A stretch of DNA of 64,000 bases from UBA2272 sp034368805 (GTDB taxonomy: Bacteria; Actinomycetota; Coriobacteriia; Anaerosomatales; Anaerosomataceae): assembly GCA_034368805.1 (NCBI GenBank), contig JAXMLJ010000044.1, positions 1-64,000 on the forward strand. Direction: 5' to 3'. This document shows positions 52,436 to 60,485 of this stretch, piece after piece. Numbering within the stretch: position 1 is the stretch's first letter; each line of letters opens with the position of its first letter. The notes under the pieces are model-generated. The model saw nothing but the letters and a program-made list of their open reading frames with translations. It made no database searches and was not told the DNA's origin. Both the position numbers and the translations under genes were made by a program.

Positions 52436-53606
52436 GGCACATGCGCACCCCGCGGCGCCACACCTCGGCGACCACCCTGCCGGCCGGGCGATATGCAAGG
52501 TGGACGTGGTTGGGAGCGTCGAGTAGCACTATATCCGCGGCCGCTCCCGGCGTCAGTCGGCCGATGTCGTCGCGGCGCAGCGCGGCCGCGCCGCCGACGG
52601 TGGCGGCGCCGAGCGCCTCGGCGGGTGTCATGCCCATCTCCCTGACCGCGAGCGCGATCACCAGCGGCATCGAGGTCACGTACGACGAGCCCGGGTTGCA
52701 GTCGGTGGCAAGCGCAACGGTCACCCCGGCGTCGAGCAGCGTGCGCGCATCGGGATAGGGACCGCGCGTCGAGAACTCCGCGCCGGGCAGGAGTGTTGCA
52801 ACGACCTCCGAGTCACGCAGCGCATCGATATCCTCGCGGGTCAGGTACACGCAGTGATCGACGCTCGCCGCGGAGAACTCCACGGCCAGCCGCACGCCGG
52901 GTCCGTGCTCGAGCTGGTTGCCGTGCAGCCGCGTCATGAGTCCGGCGGCAGCTCCCGCCGAGAGCACCGCGCGTGTCTCTTCCTCGTCGAAGGCGCCGGT
53001 GTCGCAGAAGACGTCGATCCACCGCGCGAGCGGGGCGCACGCCTCGAGCATCTCGCCTGTGACGAGGGCGACGTACGCCGCCCGATCGTCGGCGTACTCG
53101 GCGGGTACGACGTGCGCGCCAAGGAAGGTCGTCTCGGGGGTGAACTCGGCCGCGACCTCGAGCAGCTTCAGCTCGTCGGCAACGGTGAGTCCGTAGCCGC
53201 TCTTGATCTCGACCGTCGTCGTGCCGAGGAAAAGCGTCTCGTCGGCGAGCCGACGAGTGTGTGCGCGCAGTTCTTCAGCCGAAGCCGCCCGAGTCGCGGA
53301 CACCGTCGTCATGATCCCGCCGCCGGTGTAGGGCTCACCGGCCGCACGCGCCGCAAACTCGGCGGAGCGCTCGCCCGCGAACACGAGGTGCGTGTGGCTG
53401 TCCACGAAGCCGGGCACGACCGCCCGGCCGGCGGCGTCCTCACGCTCATCGGCCGCAGGGGCCGCCCCCGCGGCGCCCACCCACGCGATCCGCTCGCCCT
53501 CGATGACGAGCGCGGCATCACGAACGATGCCGAGCGCGCTACCGTCGCCGAGCGAGGCGTCGCCCGTGACGAGTTCACCGATGCCGGTGATAAGCGTCGT
53601 CTTCAT
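52425..53606 (-). CDS. hutI: Imidazolonepropionase
   Basis: Hydrolyses 4-imidazolone-5-propanoate to N-formimidoyl-L-glutamate, step 3 of histidine breakdown. The 393 residues match the amidohydrolase family: PGFVDSHTHLVFAGERSAEF with the HxH metal site, VEIKSGYGL, GAHVVPAEYA, HGNQLEHGPG and ATDCNPGSSYVTSMPLVIAL. ATG at 53606 overlaps the hutU stop by four bases (ATGA) and has GGAGGG upstream. The stop codon lies inside the loop of a terminator-like hairpin. Confidence 0.95.
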   Translation of the reverse strand: MKTTLITGIGELVTGDASLGDGSALGIVRDAALVIEGERIAWVGAAGAAPAADEREDAAGRAVVPGFVDSHTHLVFAGERSAEFAARAAGEPYTGGGIMTTVSATRAASAEELRAHTRRLADETLFLGTTTVEIKSGYGLTVADELKLLEVAAEFTPETTFLGAHVVPAEYADDRAAYVALVTGEMLEACAPLARWIDVFCDTGAFDEEETRAVLSAGAAAGLMTRLHGNQLEHGPGVRLAVEFSAASVDHCVYLTREDIDALRDSEVVATLLPGAEFSTRGPYPDARTLLDAGVTVALATDCNPGSSYVTSMPLVIALAVREMGMTPAEALGAATVGGAAALRRDDIGRLTPGAAADIVLLDAPNHVHLAYRPAGRVVAEVWRRGVRMCPAR

Positions 53607-55267
53607 CGGTCGCCCTCCCGCATCGGGATGCGTACGCCGCGCTCCCCGGCCACCTCGAGTGCACGGTCGTAGCCGGCGTCCACGTGACGGATGATGCCCA
53701 TGCCCGGATCGTTGGTGAGCACGCGAGCGAGCTTGGCCGCCGCCAGCGGGGTTCCATCGGCAACGCTCACCTGCCCGGCGTGGAGCGACCTGCCGATTCC
53801 TACTCCCCCACCATGGTGGAACGACACCCACGACGCGCCGGATGCCACGTTCACGAGCGCGTTCAAGACCGGCCAGTCGGCGATCGCGTCGCTTCCGTCG
53901 AGCATCGCCTCGGTCTCGCGGTACGGACTGGCCACGCTCCCGCAGTCGAGGTGGTCGCGGCCGATGACGATCGGTGCCTTCAGGCGACCGTCGGCCACCA
54001 TCTCGTTGAAGCGGAGCCCCGCGCGGTCGCGCTCGCCGTGACCGAGCCAGCAGATGCGCGCGGGAAGCCCCTGGAAGGCGATCCTCTCGCGCGCGCGTCC
54101 GATCCAGCGGTGGAGCGCCGCGTTGTCCGGGAAGAGTTCGAGCACCGCGTCATCGGTGGCGTGTATGTCGGCGGGGTCACCGGAGAGCGCCGCCCAGCGA
54201 AACGGCCCTTTGCCCTCGCAGAACAGCGGCCTGATGTATGCGGGAACGAACCCGGGGAACTCCCAGCCGCGCGCGTACCCGCCGAGTTCGGCCTCGGCGC
54301 GAATGGAGTTGCCGTAGTCGAAGACCTCGGCGCCGGCCTCCATGAAGCCGACCATCGCCTCGACATGGGCGGCCATCGACGTCCGCGCCCGGTCGATGAA
54401 CTCCTCCGGCGCGCGCCGGGCGTACTCGTGCCACTCGGCCACACTCACGCCGAGCGGCAGATAGGCCAGCGGATCGTGCGCCGAGGTCTGGTCGGTCACG
54501 ATGTCGACCTCGATGCCGCGACGCAGGATCTCCGGCAGAATCTCGGCACAGTTGCCTTCGAGGCCGACGGAGAGCGGACGGCCTGCCGCCTTCGCCGCAA
54601 GCACCCGCCCGAGCGCGTCGTCGAGATCGCCCGTCCACTCGTCGAGATAGCGGGTAGCGACACGCCGCTCCAGGCGGGACGCATCGACCTCGACCACGAG
54701 CACCACGCCGCCGTTCATCGTGACGGCGAGCGGCTGGGCACCGCCCATGCCGCCGCACCCGCCGGTCACCGTGAGCGTGCCAGCGAGTGTGCCGCCGAAG
54801 CGTTTCTCGGCGATGGCGGCGAACGTCTCGTACGTTCCCTGCACGATGCCCTGCGTGCCGATGTAGATCCACGAGCCCGCAGTCATCTGGCCGTACATCG
54901 TGAGACCGAGCTGCTCGAGCCGACGGAACTCCGGCCAGGTCGCCCAGTCGGGTACGAGGTTGCTGTTGGCGATGAGCACCCTCGGCGCCCACTCGTGCGT
55001 CTGCATCACGCCGACGGGCCTGCCCGACTGCACGAGCATCGTCTCGTCGGCCTTCAGGGTGCGCAGCGTGCGCACGAGCGCATCGAAGCTCTTCCAGTCA
55101 CGGGCCGCCTTGCCGGTGCCGCCGTAAACGACGAGCTCATCCGGGTGCTCTGCCACATCCGGATCGAGGTTGTTCATCAGCATGCGCAGCGCGGCCTCCT
55201 GCTGCCAGCCCTGCGCGCTCAGGCCGGTGCCCCGCGGAGCGCGGACCGGACGGGCTCCGGTGCTCAT
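53603..55267 (-). CDS. hutU: Urocanate hydratase
   Basis: NAD+-dependent enzyme of 554 residues that converts urocanate to imidazolonepropionate, step 2 of histidine breakdown. Conserved parts: MLMNNLDPDVAEHPDELVVY, YGGTGKAARDW, GGCGGMGGAQPLAVTMNGG (NAD-binding), DQTSAHDPLAYLPLGVSV and ICWLGHGERDRAGL. ATG at 55267 follows GAGGGGG. It lies 37 bases after hutH and overlaps hutI by four bases. Confidence 0.97.
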   Translation of the reverse strand: MSTGARPVRAPRGTGLSAQGWQQEAALRMLMNNLDPDVAEHPDELVVYGGTGKAARDWKSFDALVRTLRTLKADETMLVQSGRPVGVMQTHEWAPRVLIANSNLVPDWATWPEFRRLEQLGLTMYGQMTAGSWIYIGTQGIVQGTYETFAAIAEKRFGGTLAGTLTVTGGCGGMGGAQPLAVTMNGGVVLVVEVDASRLERRVATRYLDEWTGDLDDALGRVLAAKAAGRPLSVGLEGNCAEILPEILRRGIEVDIVTDQTSAHDPLAYLPLGVSVAEWHEYARRAPEEFIDRARTSMAAHVEAMVGFMEAGAEVFDYGNSIRAEAELGGYARGWEFPGFVPAYIRPLFCEGKGPFRWAALSGDPADIHATDDAVLELFPDNAALHRWIGRARERIAFQGLPARICWLGHGERDRAGLRFNEMVADGRLKAPIVIGRDHLDCGSVASPYRETEAMLDGSDAIADWPVLNALVNVASGASWVSFHHGGGVGIGRSLHAGQVSVADGTPLAAAKLARVLTNDPGMGIIRHVDAGYDRALEVAGERGVRIPMREGDR

Positions 55268-55304
55268 AGCGGCCCCCTCGTTCTCGAACCGGACAGTGCT
55301 GCGA

Positions 55305-56849
55305 TCATTCCAGCGACCCGACGACGCCTTCGACGCTCGCGATCAGGGAGCCGCCGCCGACCAGCGCACGGACCGCCTCGATCTCGGATGCAAGCTCACG
55401 GCCGGCGTCCACGTGCGTGAGACACGCATCGACCGCTGACTTCGCGGCCGCGGTACCCGCGCCGGGCTCGAGCGGGACGCGGAACCCGAGCGCGCGCGCC
55501 GCCACCAGCACCTCGATCGCCAGGACGATCTCGAGGCCTTCGACTGCCCGCAGGAGCTTGCGCGCCGCGTTCCATCCCATCGACACGTGGTCCTCCTGCA
55601 TCGCCGAAGACGGGATCGAGTCCACGCTCGACGGCGCGGCCAGTCGCTTGAGGTCGCTCACGATGCTGGCCTGCGTGTACTGCGCGATCATATGGCCCGA
55701 GTCCACGCCGGGGTCCTCGGCGAGAAACGGCGGCAACCCGCCCGAGCGCGACGTGTCGAGCATGCGGTCGGTGCGACGCTCGGCGATCGAAGCCAGGTCC
55801 GCGACGACGATCGCGAGGAAGTCGAGCACGTAGGCCACCGGGGCTCCGTGGAAGTTGCCGTTGCTCTCGATCCGCCCGTCGGGCAGCACGACCGGGTTGT
55901 CGATCGCCGAGGCCATCTCGCGAAGCGCAACCGTCTCGGCATGGCCGAGCGTGTCGCGCACCGCGCCCGCGACCTGCGGTGCGCACCGGAGCGAGTACGC
56001 GTCTTGCACGCGCGCGTCGCCGGTGCGATGCGAGGCGGTGATCTGCGATCCCTCGAGCACCCGCATGAGGTTTCGTGCCGAGGCCGCCTGCCCCGGATGC
56101 GGTCTGAGCGCCTGCAGGTCGGCCGCGTACACGCGATCCGTGCCGAGAAGCGCCTCGACGGTCATCGCCGCGCCGATATCAGCCACCTTGAGAAGCGCTC
56201 GCAGGTCCATTGCGGCCAAGACGAGCATGCCGAGCATGCCGTCGGTGCCGTTGATGAGCGCGAGACCCTCTTTGGCCTCGAGTTCGACCGGCTCCAGCCC
56301 GGCCGCGGCAAGCACGTCGGCGGCAGACGTTCGCGTGCCCGAGGAGTCCCGGACCTCGCCCCGGCCCATGAGCGCGAGCGCACAGTGAGCGAGCGGCGCC
56401 AGATCTCCCGAACAGCCGAGCGAGCCGTACTCGGGCACGCACGGCGTCACGTGCGCGTTGAGCAGCGCCGCGTAGGCCTGCGCCGTGCCGAGACGGATGC
56501 CCGTACGCCCGGTACACAGCGTGGACAGCCGCAGGAGCATCATCGCCCGAACGGCCTCGGTCTCGACCTCGGCACCCGCCCCCGCCCCGGGGGAGGCTAC
56601 GAGCGCGCGCTGCAGAGACCGGCGCCTGGCAGGCTCGATGTACTTCGTGGCGAGCGCGCCAAAGCCGGTGCTGATCCCATAGACGGGTTGGCCTGAAGCC
56701 GCCAGGCGCTCGACGTGTGTGCGCGACTCCTCGATCGCCGCTTCTGCCTCGGCCGAGATCGTCACCATCACTCCCGAACGCGCGACCGCGACAACGTCTG
56801 CCATCGTCGGTGGACCCGTGCCGAGCATGACTGCCGGTGATTCCTCCAT
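55305..56849 (-). CDS. hutH: Histidine ammonia-lyase
   Basis: Removes ammonia from L-histidine to give urocanate, step 1 of histidine breakdown. The 514 residues match the family: YGISTGFGALA, then the MIO cofactor region GSLGCSGDLAPLAH (residues near 145-147), QDAYSLRCAPQVAG, and SNGNFHGAPVAYVLD. The cofactor triad is Cys-Ser-Gly instead of the usual Ala-Ser-Gly; the Ser that forms the dehydroalanine is kept. ATG at 56849 was chosen for GAGAGG at good spacing; ATG 56855 and 56864 are alternatives. First gene of the hutHUI operon, divergent from hutG. Confidence 0.94.
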   Translation of the reverse strand: MEESPAVMLGTGPPTMADVVAVARSGVMVTISAEAEAAIEESRTHVERLAASGQPVYGISTGFGALATKYIEPARRRSLQRALVASPGAGAGAEVETEAVRAMMLLRLSTLCTGRTGIRLGTAQAYAALLNAHVTPCVPEYGSLGCSGDLAPLAHCALALMGRGEVRDSSGTRTSAADVLAAAGLEPVELEAKEGLALINGTDGMLGMLVLAAMDLRALLKVADIGAAMTVEALLGTDRVYAADLQALRPHPGQAASARNLMRVLEGSQITASHRTGDARVQDAYSLRCAPQVAGAVRDTLGHAETVALREMASAIDNPVVLPDGRIESNGNFHGAPVAYVLDFLAIVVADLASIAERRTDRMLDTSRSGGLPPFLAEDPGVDSGHMIAQYTQASIVSDLKRLAAPSSVDSIPSSAMQEDHVSMGWNAARKLLRAVEGLEIVLAIEVLVAARALGFRVPLEPGAGTAAAKSAVDACLTHVDAGRELASEIEAVRALVGGGSLIASVEGVVGSLE

Positions 56850-57000
56850 GCGCATGCCTCTCATCACTCGCGAAGTGTGGAACACTCACTAGCGGGTACG
56901 CCGCACTGCCCGGGCGATCGACGCGACCGCCCGACGGTCAGTATCTGCCCGATTCGCCGTGGCGGCACCCGCGATAGCACGCGCAGGGAAGGTGAACGCG

Positions 57001-57918
57001 ATGGCCGGATCGAGCATGCCGCACGACCCGCACTGGCCGAGAGCGGCCGAATGGCTCGCCACCCCGGACGATTCGCGCACCGTCGAGGGCGACCTCGCCC
57101 TCCTCGGCGTGCCCGCGCACGAGACCTCGATCTCGCACACGGGGGCGCATGCGACGCCCGCCGCGGTCCGAGCGGCGCTCGCGCGCTACTCAATCTTCGC
57201 CGCGAGCGAGGACCTCGACCTCTCGGCTGTCCGCGCGGTCGATCTCGGCGACGTCGAGGGACCCGACGGACCGGATGGCGAGGCCAGGGTCGCCGCCGCG
57301 GTAGCCGCGGTCGGCCCGCGGTTCCGGCTCGTGCTCGGCATCGGTGGCGACAACTCCATCACGTACTCGCTCATGCGCGGGCTTGCCGGCGATGCGCTCG
57401 CCGACTGGGGCCTCGTCACCGTGGATGCCCACCACGACCTGCGCGACGGCGTGTCCAACGGCTCTCCGGCCCGTCGCCTCGTCGAAGCGGGGCTGCCGGG
57501 TGCGCACATCGTGCAGATCGGCATCGCCGACTTTGCCAACTCGGCCTTCTACGCGAAGCGCGCGCGCGAGTACGGCATCATGGTCATCCCGCGGGGCGAG
57601 TTCCGCACGCGTCCGGTCACCGAGATCGCCGCCCGCGCACTCGAGGTCGCAGGGTCCGGCGGGCGCCCCGTCTTCGTCGATCTCGACGTGGACGTATGCG
57701 ATCGCGCTGTGGTGCCCGCATGTCCCGCCTCGGCACCCGGCGGCATCTCGGCAGACGAGCTTCGCCAGCTCGCGCGCCTGTTCGCGCGCGACCCCCGCGT
57801 CCGTGGCCTCGACATCACCGAGGTGGACGCGACGGCCGATGCCGCCGACGGACGGACCGTGCGACTCGCCGCTCTTATCGTACTCGAGGTCGCGACGGGG
57901 CTCGCCGTGCGCGCCTGA
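57001..57918 (+). CDS. hutG: Formimidoylglutamase (arginase/ureohydrolase family)
   Basis: Mn-dependent ureohydrolase of 305 residues, expected to split N-formimidoyl-glutamate into glutamate and formamide, the last hut step. Metal motifs: GIGGDNSITYSL, VDAHHDLRD and VDLDVDVCDRAVVPACPASA. The first ligand position, usually His in GGDHS or GGGHE, is Asn here. Its place next to hutH supports this assignment over agmatinase or arginase. ATG at 57001 follows GGGAAGG. It is transcribed divergently from hutHUI and ends before a strong hairpin. Confidence 0.85.
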   Translation: MAGSSMPHDPHWPRAAEWLATPDDSRTVEGDLALLGVPAHETSISHTGAHATPAAVRAALARYSIFAASEDLDLSAVRAVDLGDVEGPDGPDGEARVAAAVAAVGPRFRLVLGIGGDNSITYSLMRGLAGDALADWGLVTVDAHHDLRDGVSNGSPARRLVEAGLPGAHIVQIGIADFANSAFYAKRAREYGIMVIPRGEFRTRPVTEIAARALEVAGSGGRPVFVDLDVDVCDRAVVPACPASAPGGISADELRQLARLFARDPRVRGLDITEVDATADAADGRTVRLAALIVLEVATGLAVRA

Positions 57919-57931
57919 CCCGGACGGCAAC

Positions 57932-57969
57932 GAGACGGGGCCCCGCCGGTCTCGACGGGGCCCCGTCTC
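57932..57969. terminator. Bidirectional hairpin between hutG and the CWB2 protein gene
   Basis: GAGACGGGGCCCC (57932-57944) pairs perfectly with GGGGCCCCGTCTC (57957-57969) around a 12-base loop. It lies between two convergent genes; there is no T-run. Confidence 0.8.
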
Positions 57970-58006
57970 ACACGCGCGGTCCGTCGTGCGGACCGCGCCA
58001 CAATCG

Positions 58007-60346
58007 CTAGAGGCCGAGAATGGCCTTCACCGCGTCTTCCACGACCGTGCTCAGCGCGTTGACGCCGCCAAAGAACCGCACGGTCTCGATATCTGCCTTG
58101 TTGTCCTCGAGGGCGCCCTCGGCATAGCCATCGAGCGCCATCGGGGTCGTCAGCAGCACGACCGTGCGCTGCAGGCCGGCCGCGGCTCCACCCGCAAGCG
58201 CATCCGGATAGGCCTCGCCACTTGCGACGCCGACGCCGTTCCACAGCAGGCCGGCATCCACGCCCGCCTGCGCGACCTGCGCGGCGGTGTCGTAGCGCGT
58301 GAGCCCGCCCACGCGGTCGACGGCGCTGTCACCGAGTGCTGTCTTGAGGGTCGTCTCGATCCCTGCCGGTACGGCAGCCGGGCCGCCAAGGATCATGACG
58401 TCGGTAGTGTCGGCCGGAATGTAGACCGCACCGGATCCCACGTTGGCGAGCAAGATCGGCCAGTCAAGGCCGGACGCCAGCGGCGCGCCGGCGAGCGCAT
58501 CGGGATAGTTGCTGCCTGTGGTGACGAGTGCCTTCCCCGAGTAGGTGCCACCGAGGATATCAATCACCCGGTTGGCGACCGCACGTGAGGTCCCGTAGCG
58601 GTCGTCACCTGAAAGGCGGAAGACGTAGCCCGGCAGGATCTGGTTGAGCTCGTCCTCGACCACTTCGGTCACCGCCGTGGTGCCTCCGACGATGTAGGCA
58701 TGCTGTGCGCCGAGCCGCATGATCTCCGTCACCACATCCGCGGGCAGCGTGTCTGGCGTGGTGAGCAGCACCGGGCCGACGACAGCACCCGCGAGTGCTG
58801 ATGCACACAGCGCGTCAGGCCAGTTGGCGCCCGTGGCGATGACGATGGTGTCTGCGCCTCTCGCAAACGCGCTCTCCGAAACGGCGACCGACGTGCCGTA
58901 GCGGTCCAGACCGCTGACACGCGATGCGCCGGGCTCGAGTACGCTACCCAGGCTGACCACGTAGACCTGCTCGTACATGGTGTCGAACGCGGTTGCGGAG
59001 ACCTCGCCGGTCGCCGCAGGGTCGTAGTAGGCCGCGCCGAGCCGCTTCTCCGACTCACTGCGCTCCCAGTTGAAGGCGAGCCACTGACCATCGCCGCTGA
59101 TGGCGAGATCGTCGATGTCGCCTCCGGTCGGAGAGCCGTCGGCCGTGATGACAACGCGCCGGATCTCACCGGTGGCCATCTCCCACACGTAGATGTCCAG
59201 GTCGTAGTCGGTGTCTTCGGGCACGAAGTCGCGGCCCGACAGGAACGCGATGACCGAGCCGTCGTCACTGATGGAGGCGTGGTTGGCCCCGCGGTCGGTC
59301 TCGTTGGCCGACTCGGGCGTCTCACTCACCAGTGTGAGCTCCTCATCCGCTATCGACCACAGGTAGACATCCTTGCGCCCGTTCGTGTCCTCGGGAAGAA
59401 GAGCGGCGTCGAACGTGAGGACCACATACTCGCCATCACCGCTGATGCTGATCCGCTCAGCCGATCCGGGCGACGACCCGTCACCGGTCACGTCCTGCCA
59501 GTGGAAGTCACCGGTATCGCGGTCCCAGATGTAGAGGTCCTGGTTGCCGTTCTCGTCTTCGGGAACGAAGTCACGGCCTGTGTGGAACGCGACGTACCGG
59601 CCGTCATCGCTGATCCCGCCCGACTGGGCGCCGCGATCGGTCACGACCGCCTCGGCCGGTGTCTCGCTCACCAGGACGAGTTCGTCGGTCATCCACGACC
59701 AGAGGTAGACGTCATTGCGGCTGTTGGTGTCCTCCGGAAGCAAGCTCGTCCAGTACACGTCAAAGAGCACGTGCTCGCCGTTGCCGCTGATTCGGATGTC
59801 CCAGACGTAATCGCCAAGAGCGGAGCCGTCTCCCCTCGCGTCAAGCCAGGTGTACTCACCGGTCACGAGATCCTTGACGTAGAGGTCCTGGTCGCCGTTC
59901 TCGTCTTCCGGAACGAAGTCCCGGCCGGTGAAGAAGGCCACGTACCGGCCGTCATCGCTGATCGACGGGCTGCGTGCGCCCCGGTTGGGCTCGAGCGCGC
60001 CTTCGGGTGTCTCGGACACCAGATTCACACTCGACGTCATCATGTCGCGGACGAACACGTCCCGATCGCCGTCATTGTTGACGTTCGCATTGTCGACGCC
60101 GAGGTTCGATGCGTGGGAGTCGAACGCGACATACCGTCCGTCATCGGTGATGCTCGGGTGGTAGCTGTCTTCGTTTCCCGGCTCACCGAGTGGTGAAGCG
60201 CTCACGACCTCTGGCTCGATGTAGCGCCACCATCCGCCGAAGGCGGTTCCCGGCACCATCGCCACTACCAGGCCGAGTGCGACAGCGAGTGCAACTGCTG
60301 TCCTCCCTCCCCGGCGACGTGCGGTCACTCCAGATGAACCACTCAT
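58007..60346 (-). CDS. Secreted TolB-like propeller protein with three CWB2 repeats
   Basis: Surface protein of 779 residues: signal peptide (about 12-37), TolB/PD40-type beta-propeller (about 40-450) and three CWB2 repeats (from about 475: GLDRYGTSVAV, GDDRYGTSRAV, GLTRYDTAAQV). The propeller has near-identical units built around SDDGRYVAF, followed by TGRDFVPEDENG and LYVKDL-like text, about 150 residues apart, so internal duplication is recent. No enzyme motif is seen; it may bind a ligand or partner at the wall. ATG at 60346 follows AAGGGGGT. Confidence 0.88.
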   Translation of the reverse strand: MSGSSGVTARRRGGRTAVALAVALGLVVAMVPGTAFGGWWRYIEPEVVSASPLGEPGNEDSYHPSITDDGRYVAFDSHASNLGVDNANVNNDGDRDVFVRDMMTSSVNLVSETPEGALEPNRGARSPSISDDGRYVAFFTGRDFVPEDENGDQDLYVKDLVTGEYTWLDARGDGSALGDYVWDIRISGNGEHVLFDVYWTSLLPEDTNSRNDVYLWSWMTDELVLVSETPAEAVVTDRGAQSGGISDDGRYVAFHTGRDFVPEDENGNQDLYIWDRDTGDFHWQDVTGDGSSPGSAERISISGDGEYVVLTFDAALLPEDTNGRKDVYLWSIADEELTLVSETPESANETDRGANHASISDDGSVIAFLSGRDFVPEDTDYDLDIYVWEMATGEIRRVVITADGSPTGGDIDDLAISGDGQWLAFNWERSESEKRLGAAYYDPAATGEVSATAFDTMYEQVYVVSLGSVLEPGASRVSGLDRYGTSVAVSESAFARGADTIVIATGANWPDALCASALAGAVVGPVLLTTPDTLPADVVTEIMRLGAQHAYIVGGTTAVTEVVEDELNQILPGYVFRLSGDDRYGTSRAVANRVIDILGGTYSGKALVTTGSNYPDALAGAPLASGLDWPILLANVGSGAVYIPADTTDVMILGGPAAVPAGIETTLKTALGDSAVDRVGGLTRYDTAAQVAQAGVDAGLLWNGVGVASGEAYPDALAGGAAAGLQRTVVLLTTPMALDGYAEGALEDNKADIETVRFFGGVNALSTVVEDAVKAILGL

Positions 60347-60485
60347 TGCCTACCCCCTTCGATGCGTTCCCGGGCCCACGTGGAGCACGACTAGGCCGAC
60401 GGCCCGGCGCGGCTTGATGCAACGTTTGTTCCCCTTGATGCCTGTGAACAGTCACGGAAACGCGGGCCGCGCGGTGATGGCGCTC

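Noticed and set aside
60347..60485. Regulatory RNA upstream of the TolB-like CWB2 gene
   Set aside because: The segment contains some G+C-rich complementary stretches but no recognisable aptamer, and it lacks the motif seen before the other two CWB2 genes.
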